Below are positions 44,750 to 52,568 of a DNA stretch of 64,000 nucleotides, piece after piece. Origin of the DNA: Novosphingobium endophyticum (GTDB lineage Bacteria > Pseudomonadota > Alphaproteobacteria > Sphingomonadales > Sphingomonadaceae); the NCBI RefSeq assembly GCF_014640675.1, contig NZ_BMHK01000006.1:1-64000 (forward strand). The letters run 5' to 3'. The translations under genes were made by a program, and so were the position numbers. Numbering within the stretch: position 1 is the stretch's first letter; every line of letters starts with the position of its first letter. Below the pieces are notes generated by a model, which was given only the letters and a program-made list of their open reading frames with translations, did not search any database and was not told where the DNA came from.

Positions 44750-45787
44750 TCACGCTCGCTCGCGCAAGACTCGGACAGGTTGCTGGCTGCGGTCGGGAGC
44801 CCAGGTGATGACCGGTTCCGCCCCCGTGACCTTGAAGAGCGCCGCGTCGGGCGTGTCGATGGCGGCATCGCGGATTTCCAGATGCAGGGGCGTGTCCGTA
44901 GCGATAAGGAAGACGGGCGCCGAATTGCCCGCCTCCGCGCGAACCACGGGCCGGTCGAGCACATATCGGTCGACGGCCCCATGAAAGGAGAAGTGCGCCG
45001 CCTCGCCCGTCCCTCCATAGTGTCTGGGATTCTCGCTTATGCACCGGTGCAGTTCGCCGCTGCTCCAGAGACGGAAATTGCGCTTGTTCAGCCGCGCCGC
45101 GCAGTCCTCGAGATAGACATTCTCCGACTTGAGATCGAAACCGCCGTCGCTGCACTCGCTCGCCACGCAGGAAAGATAGCGGATTTTGCGATTGCCGCGT
45201 TCGTCGGAGAACCCGTCCCCGTTCCAGTACCTGTCCGCCGGCCTGGACGATTCCCGAAAGCCGTGCGCCGCCACGCGCGAATACGTGATGTCGTAGGCCT
45301 GGTCATCCAATTGGAAACCGACACAATAGAGATCGCCCTGCGCACTGCCGTAGGCCGTGACGTCCTCGATCACACCATTGTGCGAATCATAGCGGATGCG
45401 CGTCATGCTTTTGTCGACCTCGTGCGCCGTGACGCGCCGGACCGCGAAGTTGGTCAATCGTGCCGGATCGGTGTTGTTGGAGCTCGTGTCCTCCAGAAAG
45501 CGATAGAGATTGCGCGCCTCGCAGTCCTCTATGACCAGATCGTCGACGGGCACATTCACCCGCACCGCCCCGTTTCCAAGATCGAGGAAGCTGCAGTTCC
45601 GGATGATCGTGTTCGACCGGACGCGCAGGCCTTCGCCGCCCTCGCCCTTGGTGCCGAGGCTCGAACGGGTGCCCTGAAAGGTCTTCCCGTCGATGATCGT
45701 AGCAGCCTGGCCACCTGCGGCACGGGGAGCCAGCAGCGCCGCCAGGCCCGTGGCGACGAAAACTCTGCGGGTGATATCCGGTGGCAT
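44750..45787 (-). CDS. Exported right-handed parallel beta-helix protein
   Basis: 345 residues. A twin-arginine (Tat) signal is likely: ITRRVFVATGLAALLA. The mature part is a run of short beta-helix coils such as RSNTIIRNCSFLDLGNGAVR and DDLVIEDCEARNLYRF, similar to pectate-lyase/alginate-epimerase folds. It could be a lyase or epimerase of the exopolysaccharide or a surface protein; no catalytic set was recognised. GGAG precedes the ATG by 7 nt. Confidence 0.78.
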   Translation of the reverse strand: MPPDITRRVFVATGLAALLAPRAAGGQAATIIDGKTFQGTRSSLGTKGEGGEGLRVRSNTIIRNCSFLDLGNGAVRVNVPVDDLVIEDCEARNLYRFLEDTSSNNTDPARLTNFAVRRVTAHEVDKSMTRIRYDSHNGVIEDVTAYGSAQGDLYCVGFQLDDQAYDITYSRVAAHGFRESSRPADRYWNGDGFSDERGNRKIRYLSCVASECSDGGFDLKSENVYLEDCAARLNKRNFRLWSSGELHRCISENPRHYGGTGEAAHFSFHGAVDRYVLDRPVVRAEAGNSAPVFLIATDTPLHLEIRDAAIDTPDAALFKVTGAEPVITWAPDRSQQPVRVLRERA

Positions 45788-46000
45788 GGCGTTGCTCCGA
45801 GGCGAGGGATGCTTCTGGAAGCACTGCGACAGGTTTTCCGGCCTTCAACATTACTGCACCGGTGGCGCCTCCAATGCCGCTCGAAGTTGCCGGCGGTGCG
45901 CGCGGCAATCAAGCCAACCTTTTGGTAGATAATGGTTAATTTTGACGAGACGGGCCTGACATGCGGCCAGTGGAGCGCCTCGGCGCGGAACGCCGGCGCG

Positions 46001-46195
46001 CTAGCCGCGCTTTTTGCGAGACTTCAGTGCCGCCGCGATTCCCACGCCAATCGAGGCCGGGATGGCAACCACGACCAGCGCGGCCGCGACGCCCGCCGTC
46101 AGGAGCGCGGATCCTGCCAGATGCACAGCCTCTCCGGCCACTTTCTCTATCGCATTGACATTGGGAAGTTCCGCGACTTCGCTGCTCTTCCTCAT
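46001..46195 (-). CDS. Small hypothetical membrane protein
   Basis: 64 residues starting MRKSSEVAELPNVNAIEK with a long hydrophobic stretch (about residues 25-55, alanine/valine-rich: SALLTAGVAAALVVVAIPAS) and a basic tail ALKSRKKRG. GGAG lies 9 nt before the ATG. It probably crosses the membrane once or twice. No family recognised. Confidence 0.55.
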   Translation of the reverse strand: MRKSSEVAELPNVNAIEKVAGEAVHLAGSALLTAGVAAALVVVAIPASIGVGIAAALKSRKKRG

Positions 46196-46422
46196 CGCAT
46201 CCAACTCCGCATCCCGTGGACCCCACACCCAAGCTGCCGGTCAGCATGCCCCCTCGGATGCTAATGCACCCATATCTACACAATCTTAACACGCCGCTAA
46301 GCGTGTGCAAAATAGGGGGAAAGCCACAAGTCACACAAAAATGGGGTTTTTCCCCGGCTTCCCGCTTGCGGGATCATGCTTTAGAATGGTCGCGCAGCCT
46401 GAAAGAAGCCCGGGAGGCCGCC

Positions 46423-47097
46423 ATGGCCATTCGCCCCTATTCCATAACATTGCTGGCCATCATCGGTGCCGGCGCGCTCGCCTCGGCGCTGGTGGTTCCC
46501 GCCGGATCCAGTTCCGCGGCCGGCAGCATCCCGCCGCCGCCTGCGGAAAAAGTCGCGCCAGAAGGCGATCAGGTTGCCGTGCTCGCCGGCGGATGCTTCT
46601 GGGGAATTGAGAGGCTATTCGAACATGTCCGGGGCGTGAAGTCGGTCACGTCCGGCTATGCCGGGGGCACAAGGGCCACCGCGAACTATGCGGACGTTTC
46701 TTCCGGACGCACCAGGCATGCGGAGGCAGTGCGCATCGTCTACGATCCGGCGCGGATCAGCTATGGCCGGCTTCTGCAGATCTATTTCTCTGTCGCGCAC
46801 GATCCCACGCAACTCAACCGCCAGACGCCCGATGTCGGCCCCAGCTATCGCTCGGCCATTTTCCCGCAAAATGCCGCGCAGCGTGCTGTGGCCCAGACCT
46901 ATATCGCCAAGCTGACCAGGACCGGCGCATTCACCCGGCCGATTGTCACCACGCTGGAAAGCGGAAGGTTCTATCCCGCCGAGGCCTATCATCAGGACTT
47001 CATGCGCAAGAACCCGGATCATCCGTACATCGTGCGGTGGGACATGCCCAAGCTGGCGGCATTCAGGAAGGAATATCCGGGACTCTATCGCAACTGA
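46423..47097 (+). CDS. msrA: Peptide-methionine (S)-S-oxide reductase MsrA, exported form
   Basis: Repairs oxidised methionine. 224 residues with an N-terminal hydrophobic signal or anchor (ITLLAIIGAGALASALVV), so a periplasmic location is likely, and the catalytic GCFWGIERLFEHVRGVKSV near residue 57, then SGYAGGTRATANYADVSSGR and HDPTQLNRQTPDVG, YRSAIF, and FYPAEAYHQDFMRKNP. A GGGAGG site precedes the ATG. Its last 35 bp overlap, tail to tail, with the downstream FAD oxidoreductase gene. Confidence 0.94.
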   Translation: MAIRPYSITLLAIIGAGALASALVVPAGSSSAAGSIPPPPAEKVAPEGDQVAVLAGGCFWGIERLFEHVRGVKSVTSGYAGGTRATANYADVSSGRTRHAEAVRIVYDPARISYGRLLQIYFSVAHDPTQLNRQTPDVGPSYRSAIFPQNAAQRAVAQTYIAKLTRTGAFTRPIVTTLESGRFYPAEAYHQDFMRKNPDHPYIVRWDMPKLAAFRKEYPGLYRN

Positions 47098-48721
47098 CCA
47101 GTTCCAGCGCCAGCGCCTCGGCCACGCGGATGCCATCGACGGCGGCGCTGAGGATGCCGCCCGCATAGCCCGCGCCTTCGCCGGCGGGATAAAGGCCGCA
47201 TGTGTTGAGACTCTGGAAATCGCGCCCGCGCGTGATGCGCACCGGCGAGGAGGTGCGCGTCTCCACGCCGGTCATGACCACGTCGGAATGGTCGTAGCCG
47301 GGAACCTGTCGGCCGAAAACGGGCAGCGCCTCGCGGATGGCGTCGATCACGAAATCGGGCAGGCACTCGCGCAAATCGGTCAGGTGCACGCCCGGCTGAT
47401 AGCTGGGGATCACCGCGCCGAATTCGCTCGAAGCGCGCCCGGCGAGGAAATCGCCGAGTTTCTGGCCCGGCGCCTTGTAGTTCGCGCCGCCCGCCTTGAA
47501 GGCCAGTTCCTCGAACTTTCTCTGGAACGCGATGCCGGCTAGCGGATGGCCGGGATAGTCGCGTTCGGGCGTGATATCGACGACAAGTCCGGAATTGGCG
47601 TTGAACTCCGCGCGCGAATACTGGCTCATGCCGTTGGTGACGACGCGCCCCTCCTCGCTGGTCGCCGCCACGACGCGCCCGCCCGGACACATGCAGAACG
47701 AATAAACCACGCGCCCGTTCGCGCACTTGTGCGAGATCGAATAGGCCGCCGGGCCGAGGATGCTGTTTCCGGCATTCGGGCCATAGCGCGCATTATCGAT
47801 CCAGCTTTGCGGATGCTCGATGCGCACGCCCAGTGCGAAGGGCTTGGCCTCGACGTGGACACCCCGGTCGTACAGAACCTGAAAGGTATCGCGCGCCGAA
47901 TGGCCGACGGCCATGATGACGTGGCTCGCGGGCAGGAACTCGCCTGTCGAGAGGTGCAGGCCCGTGAGGCGACGCCCGCCGCCGGCCTCCTGCTCGATCT
48001 CGAAGTCCTCGACGCGAGTCTGGAAACGGTATTCGCCGCCCAGCTTCTCGATCGTCTCGCGGATGGACATGACCATTGTGACGAGCCGAAACGTGCCGAT
48101 GTGCGGATGCGCTTCGGTCAGGATGTCCTCCGGCGCCCCCGCCTTGACGAATTCGGTCAGCACCTTGCGCCCCAGATGACGCGGATCCTTGATGCGGCTG
48201 TAGAGCTTGCCGTCGGAGAATGTGCCCGCCCCGCCCTCTCCGAACTGCACATTGCTTTCCGGGTCCAGCACCGAGCGGCGCCACAGGCCCCAGGTATCCT
48301 TGGTCCGTTCGCGAACGGCCTTGCCGCGCTCGATGATGATCGGCCGGAACCCCATCTGCGCCAGCACCAGAGCGGCGAGCAGGCCGCAGGGTCCGGCCCC
48401 GATGACGACGGGACGCAGCCCCGCGTAGTCTTCGGGCGCGCGGGCGACGAACCTGTAGGAGGTATCCGGGGTCGGCCGGACATGCTGGTCCTCAGCGAAA
48501 CGCGCCAGCACCTCGGCTTCGTTCCGGAGCTGGACGTCGAGCGAATAGACCAGCTTGATCGCCGTCTTGCGCCGCGCGTCGTTACCCCGGCGGACCACCG
48601 CGAGGCGCTCGATATCCCCCGGCTCGACGCCAAGGCGCGCGATGACGGCCTGCTCGAGATCGGCGGGACCGTGGTCGAGGGGAAGGGCAAGATCGGACAG
48701 ACGAAGCATTGCCGCGCCCAT
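47063..48721 (-). CDS. FAD-dependent oxidoreductase (COG2509-type)
   Basis: 552 residues. An N-terminal domain (LRLSDLALPLDHGPADLEQA) precedes the Rossmann motif VVIGAGPCGLLAALVLAQMG near residue 100. The central NVQFGEGGAGTFSDGKLYSR and the C-terminal GLYPAGEGAGYAGGILSAA are the FAD-binding hallmarks of this uncharacterised dehydrogenase group. The ATG at 48721 follows AAGG; ATG at 48709 is close behind. The stop lies inside msrA on the opposite strand. Confidence 0.9.
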   Translation of the reverse strand: MGAAMLRLSDLALPLDHGPADLEQAVIARLGVEPGDIERLAVVRRGNDARRKTAIKLVYSLDVQLRNEAEVLARFAEDQHVRPTPDTSYRFVARAPEDYAGLRPVVIGAGPCGLLAALVLAQMGFRPIIIERGKAVRERTKDTWGLWRRSVLDPESNVQFGEGGAGTFSDGKLYSRIKDPRHLGRKVLTEFVKAGAPEDILTEAHPHIGTFRLVTMVMSIRETIEKLGGEYRFQTRVEDFEIEQEAGGGRRLTGLHLSTGEFLPASHVIMAVGHSARDTFQVLYDRGVHVEAKPFALGVRIEHPQSWIDNARYGPNAGNSILGPAAYSISHKCANGRVVYSFCMCPGGRVVAATSEEGRVVTNGMSQYSRAEFNANSGLVVDITPERDYPGHPLAGIAFQRKFEELAFKAGGANYKAPGQKLGDFLAGRASSEFGAVIPSYQPGVHLTDLRECLPDFVIDAIREALPVFGRQVPGYDHSDVVMTGVETRTSSPVRITRGRDFQSLNTCGLYPAGEGAGYAGGILSAAVDGIRVAEALALELVSCDRVPDIPS

Positions 48722-48810
48722 ATACACCTTGCCGCCGCCGCGCCATGGTCTTGCGATGCGCGCCGCGATGCCCGACAATCGCGGGAACAGACCCAAGGGA
48801 GTCGTCAGCC

Positions 48811-49140
48811 ATGTTCATCGCGATGAATCGCTTTCAGGTCATCAAGGGTGAGGAAGAAGGCTTTGAAGCGATGTGGAAGAACCGCGAGAGCTTCCTCCAC
48901 GAAGTGCCGGGATTCGTAGAATTCCATCTGCTTCGCGGACCGGCGGCCGAGGATCACACGCTCTACGCGACGCACACCGTGTGGCATTCACAAGGCGACT
49001 TCGAGGCCTGGACGCGGTCGGAAGCCTTCCGCAAGGCGCATGCCGGGGCGGGCTCGGCCAGACCGCGCTATATCGGGCCGCCCAGATTCGAAGGCTTCGT
49101 GGCGGTCCAGACTGTCGATGCCCAGGGATCAGCGAGCTGA
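48811..49140 (+). CDS. Antibiotic biosynthesis monooxygenase (ABM) domain protein
   Basis: 109 residues, ferredoxin-like dimeric fold: MFIAMNRFQVIKGEEEGFEA, then SFLHEVPGFVEFHLLRGP, then HTVWHSQGDFEAWTRSEAF. Related proteins degrade haem (IsdG-like) or oxidise quinones. Which applies here is not clear. AAGGGAG lies 12 nt before the ATG. Divergent from the FAD oxidoreductase. Confidence 0.86.
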   Translation: MFIAMNRFQVIKGEEEGFEAMWKNRESFLHEVPGFVEFHLLRGPAAEDHTLYATHTVWHSQGDFEAWTRSEAFRKAHAGAGSARPRYIGPPRFEGFVAVQTVDAQGSAS

Positions 49141-49486
49141 ATGAGACGATGATCGGACCACTGCAAGATCATCCAAGACGAGTCGGCGACCGACACACCC
49201 CACCTTGGAGCGCTCGAGCGGGCTCCGGCTACGCAATGGCATTATAATATAATGCTTAACTTATATTTCGCGCGCGCGGCCCCGGTTTTCTTGGGCTTGT
49301 AACCTTACGAGACGAAGAATTAGTGATAAATATCACAAAACACAGGCCTTCAACAAAGACGGCATTGGGGTTTACAATGCCCTCCGCTTAGTGTCTGGAG
49401 ATCCTCGCGAAGGGGAAGTCGCCAAGCAGAGCACGTTGACAGCACATGTCTGCCGCGCGATTGCTGAAAAAGTGGGGGGATGAACG
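49141..49486. other. AT-rich region upstream of the CHAT operon
   Basis: 346 bp, with a distinctly AT-rich patch at 49238-49275 (TATAAT at 49243-49248) and 49315-49345. A Crp-like palindrome lies at 49323-49336 and a TTGACA hexamer at 49436-49441. GGGGGGA precedes the ATG of the CHAT gene. No gene was recognised in the gap. Confidence 0.55.
49323..49336. promoter_or_regulatory. Crp-like binding site (GTGA-N6-TCAC)
   Basis: GTGATAAATATCAC is a symmetric GTGA-N6-TCAC element, the core of Crp/Fnr-family sites. It lies 150 bp upstream of the CHAT gene start and 36 bp downstream of the AT-rich patch at 49250-49280. Single match only; background occurrence is possible. Confidence 0.45.
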
Positions 49487-52400
49487 ATGCGCAAGTTTCG
49501 GTCGATGATGGCGGTCGCCACTCTCGCCGTCCTGGCAGGATCCCGTCTGGCCACTGCAGCCCCTGCAGAGCTTCGTCCCTCGGTTGAGGAAAGCTTTCCG
49601 ATTGGCAATTCCGGCCCCGCCTGTGAAGTGCAGGGCACGTCCATGGGCGATGAGCGGCGGTCCATGTTCGACCGCAAGTGGGTCATTCTCTGCACCGACG
49701 TCGCGCGCCCGGTCGGAACGGCCTACGCCTTGCGCGACCCTGCCGATGCGGTCCAGCGTATAGCCGCCGCGCGCGAAGAGGCGCTCGATTGCCCTGAGGC
49801 GAATGCCGCCTTCGCGGATGAGGGAATGGCCTGCACCGGCGTGAAGTCAGGTCTTCCCTGGCGCGTCTACATGCGCCGCACCGATCGCGGCGACGTGGCG
49901 GTGGAGGGGCTCGCCGCCTATGACGACGCCCTGCGCCTGACGGTTCGGTCGCTGGTAGCGGACCGGGTCGTCGACGGGCCGATTTCGATCGCCAATCTGG
50001 GCTCGGGCGATACGCTCAGCCTGGTTCGCGCGCGCGCCGCGAACAGCGATCCGGGCCTGCTGCTGGGTCAGGGATACCGGGGCAACAGCGCCGGCTCCTT
50101 TGCCGAAGCGGCGGAGTTCTTCGCCGCCGCTCCCGCTATTCTCGCCGATACGGCGCAGGACGGCGGCTTTTCCCGCGAGACCCAGATCCACGAGGCGCTG
50201 GTCAACAGGGCACTGCAGCTTTCCAATCTCGGCGCCTTCGCTCAGGCCGAGCGCAATTTCGCCGAAGCGAGGGACATGGGACTGCGCGATCCGGTCCAGT
50301 CACGACTCGCGCGCAATTATGCCGCGATCGACGCGATCAACCGGGGCGAACTCGCAGAGGCGCTGGACATCCTGGGCCGCGACGTTGCGCCCTTCTTACC
50401 GTCCGACAGCACCGACGCGGGCGTCAGCATCGACCGGCAGACCGCGGCCGGCCTCAACGCCGCGGCGGGGACCAGCCTGACCGCCCTGCTCGGCCAGCCA
50501 ACCCGCCTCTCCCCGCAGGACCGCGCCGCCATCATTGACGCCCAGGCCCTGCAATTGCGGGGCACGGCGCTGCGCCTGCAGGACAAGCCCGACGAGGCGC
50601 GGCAGGCCCTTGCCCGGGCCTACGACGACGCCATGAAGGTGCAGGACGGCCGCATCCTTTCGATTGCCCGCCTGCGCGCGCAGATCATGACCGAACTCGC
50701 CCTCGGCTACGAGGCACAGGGCCGTTACGGAGAGGCGGAAAGCAACCTTCGCGGCGCGCTCGAACTCGTCCGGACCACGTATCCGGACAGCGCATCGGTC
50801 AACGTCGTGAGTGCGCGTCTGGCCGGTTTCCTCTCCCGCCGGGGCCAAGGCGCCGAGGCGATGGCGATCTACCGCGCCGTCGTGGACGATGTCATGCGCA
50901 ACCGGGGCGCGCTGGTCGGCATGGAAAACCTCATGCGGCCCTACTTCGACATGCTCGCGGGAGAGGGATCGCGGGACGAGGCCACCGTCGGCGAGCTGTT
51001 CCGGGTGAGCCAGCTCCTCCAGCAGACTGGCGCCGCCGAGACGCTCACCCAGCTTTCGCGCCAGCTCGAAGGCGGATCGGGCGAGGCCGCCGCGCTGTAT
51101 CGCCGTTCGCTCGGGATTTCTCGCGAGCTTGAACGCACCCGCATCGAGATCGCGCGGCTGACCGCCGCCAGCGAAGCCGGAGAGAACGATCCCCGCATCG
51201 ATGCGCTGCGGGCGCGCCGCGACCAGCTTGCCGACGCGCAAGTCGCCGCGATGGACGCCCTGGCCGCTTATCCGAGCTACCGCGCGGTCGCCCACCGCAC
51301 CGCCTCTCTTCCTGAGTTGCGGTCCTCCCTGCGCTCCGGCGAAGGATACCTGAAGCTCGCGCAAGTCGCCGGATCGCTCTACGCCGTGTTCATTTCGCCC
51401 ACCGAAACGCGGGGTTGGAAGGTGGCACTGAGCGCGCAGGAGACGGCCGACGCGGTCGATACCCTTCGCGATTCCATCTCGCTTACGATCAACGGGGTCC
51501 AGTCCACCTATCCCTTCGACGTCGACACCGCGCTCGCGCTGGACGAAGCGCTGCTCGGCCCGGCTCGCACCGATGTGGCCTCGCTTTCGCACCTGATCTT
51601 CGAGCCGGCGGGAGCGATGCTCAAACTGCCCCTCAACCTGCTGACGGGCGACCGCGAAGGCGTTGCCGCCTATCACGCGCGGGTCGAGGCCGGAGGGGAC
51701 GAGTACGACTTCACCGGCATCGACTGGCTAGGCCGCGACCGCGCGGTGAGCACCGCACTCTCCGCCGCCAGCTTCCGCGACGCGCGGGCAGCCCCGGCTT
51801 CGGCAGCGCCGCGCGATTACCTCGGGCTTGGCAACAACGTGCCGCTCGGGCCAGTCGGTTCCCGGCCCGGCATCCGTTCCGGCGAAGAGGTCGCGATTGA
51901 CGCCGACTGCGTCTGGCCGCTCTCGACCTGGAACCAGCCGATCTCGCCCAGGGAACTGAACGAAGCGGCAAGCCTGCTGGCCGGCGGCGGGGCCGACCTG
52001 ATGACCGGGGCCGCCTTCACCGACGAGGCGATCATGGCCCGGCCTGACCTCGGCGCCTTCCGCATCGTCCACTTCGCCACGCACGGCCTCGTCACCGCGC
52101 CGCGCGTCGGCTGCCCGGTGCGCCCGGCGCTGCTGACCTCGTTCGGCGATGCCCGGTCGGACGGGCTGCTGTCCTTCGGCGAGATATTCGACCTGCAGCT
52201 CGACGCGGACCTCGTGATCCTCTCGGCTTGCGACACGGCCGCGGGAGCCGGTCTGGAAGCAACCCGCGAGGCCGGGCTTGCCACCGGCGGCGGGCAGGCG
52301 CTCGACGGGCTGGTGCGCGCCTTCATCGCGGCGGGCGGGCGGCAGGTCATCGCAAGCCACTGGCCCGCGCCCGACGATTTCGACGCGACCGAGCGGCTGT

Positions 52401-52555
52401 TCAATGGCTTCTACAAGGCCAGAGGCGTTTCGATCGGCGAGGCCCTGCGCACTTCGCAGCGCCGGCTGATGGACGATCCGCTGACCTCGCACCCCTATTA
52501 CTGGGCGGGCTTCGCCGTGATCGGTGACGCTACCCGGCCCGTTCCCGCGCAGTGA
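49487..52555 (+). CDS. Secreted TPR-CHAT domain protein
   Basis: 1022 residues. A signal peptide ends near ATAAPA, so the protein is exported. Residues ~205-500 contain tetratricopeptide-like helices (ALQLSNLGAFAQAERNFAEA; YEAQGRYGEAESNLRGALEL). The C-terminal ~330 residues are a CHAT domain, a caspase/separase-like protease fold: His866 in VHFATHGL and Cys915 in ILSACDTAAGAG form the expected dyad. ASHWPAPD and TSHPYYWAGFAVIGD follow. CHAT proteases are usually cytoplasmic; a periplasmic or outer-membrane one next to two-partner-secretion genes suggests a processing role, as seen in the genomic neighbourhoods of some cyanobacteria. First gene of the operon. Confidence 0.9.
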   Translation: MRKFRSMMAVATLAVLAGSRLATAAPAELRPSVEESFPIGNSGPACEVQGTSMGDERRSMFDRKWVILCTDVARPVGTAYALRDPADAVQRIAAAREEALDCPEANAAFADEGMACTGVKSGLPWRVYMRRTDRGDVAVEGLAAYDDALRLTVRSLVADRVVDGPISIANLGSGDTLSLVRARAANSDPGLLLGQGYRGNSAGSFAEAAEFFAAAPAILADTAQDGGFSRETQIHEALVNRALQLSNLGAFAQAERNFAEARDMGLRDPVQSRLARNYAAIDAINRGELAEALDILGRDVAPFLPSDSTDAGVSIDRQTAAGLNAAAGTSLTALLGQPTRLSPQDRAAIIDAQALQLRGTALRLQDKPDEARQALARAYDDAMKVQDGRILSIARLRAQIMTELALGYEAQGRYGEAESNLRGALELVRTTYPDSASVNVVSARLAGFLSRRGQGAEAMAIYRAVVDDVMRNRGALVGMENLMRPYFDMLAGEGSRDEATVGELFRVSQLLQQTGAAETLTQLSRQLEGGSGEAAALYRRSLGISRELERTRIEIARLTAASEAGENDPRIDALRARRDQLADAQVAAMDALAAYPSYRAVAHRTASLPELRSSLRSGEGYLKLAQVAGSLYAVFISPTETRGWKVALSAQETADAVDTLRDSISLTINGVQSTYPFDVDTALALDEALLGPARTDVASLSHLIFEPAGAMLKLPLNLLTGDREGVAAYHARVEAGGDEYDFTGIDWLGRDRAVSTALSAASFRDARAAPASAAPRDYLGLGNNVPLGPVGSRPGIRSGEEVAIDADCVWPLSTWNQPISPRELNEAASLLAGGGADLMTGAAFTDEAIMARPDLGAFRIVHFATHGLVTAPRVGCPVRPALLTSFGDARSDGLLSFGEIFDLQLDADLVILSACDTAAGAGLEATREAGLATGGGQALDGLVRAFIAAGGRQVIASHWPAPDDFDATERLFNGFYKARGVSIGEALRTSQRRLMDDPLTSHPYYWAGFAVIGDATRPVPAQ

Positions 52556-52568
52556 TCGCGACACGGCC

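Noticed and set aside
47546..48826. Plus-strand frame of 426 codons opposite the FAD oxidoreductase
   Set aside because: The minus-strand protein has the Rossmann and FAD motifs; the plus-strand frame has no start signal or homology-like pattern.
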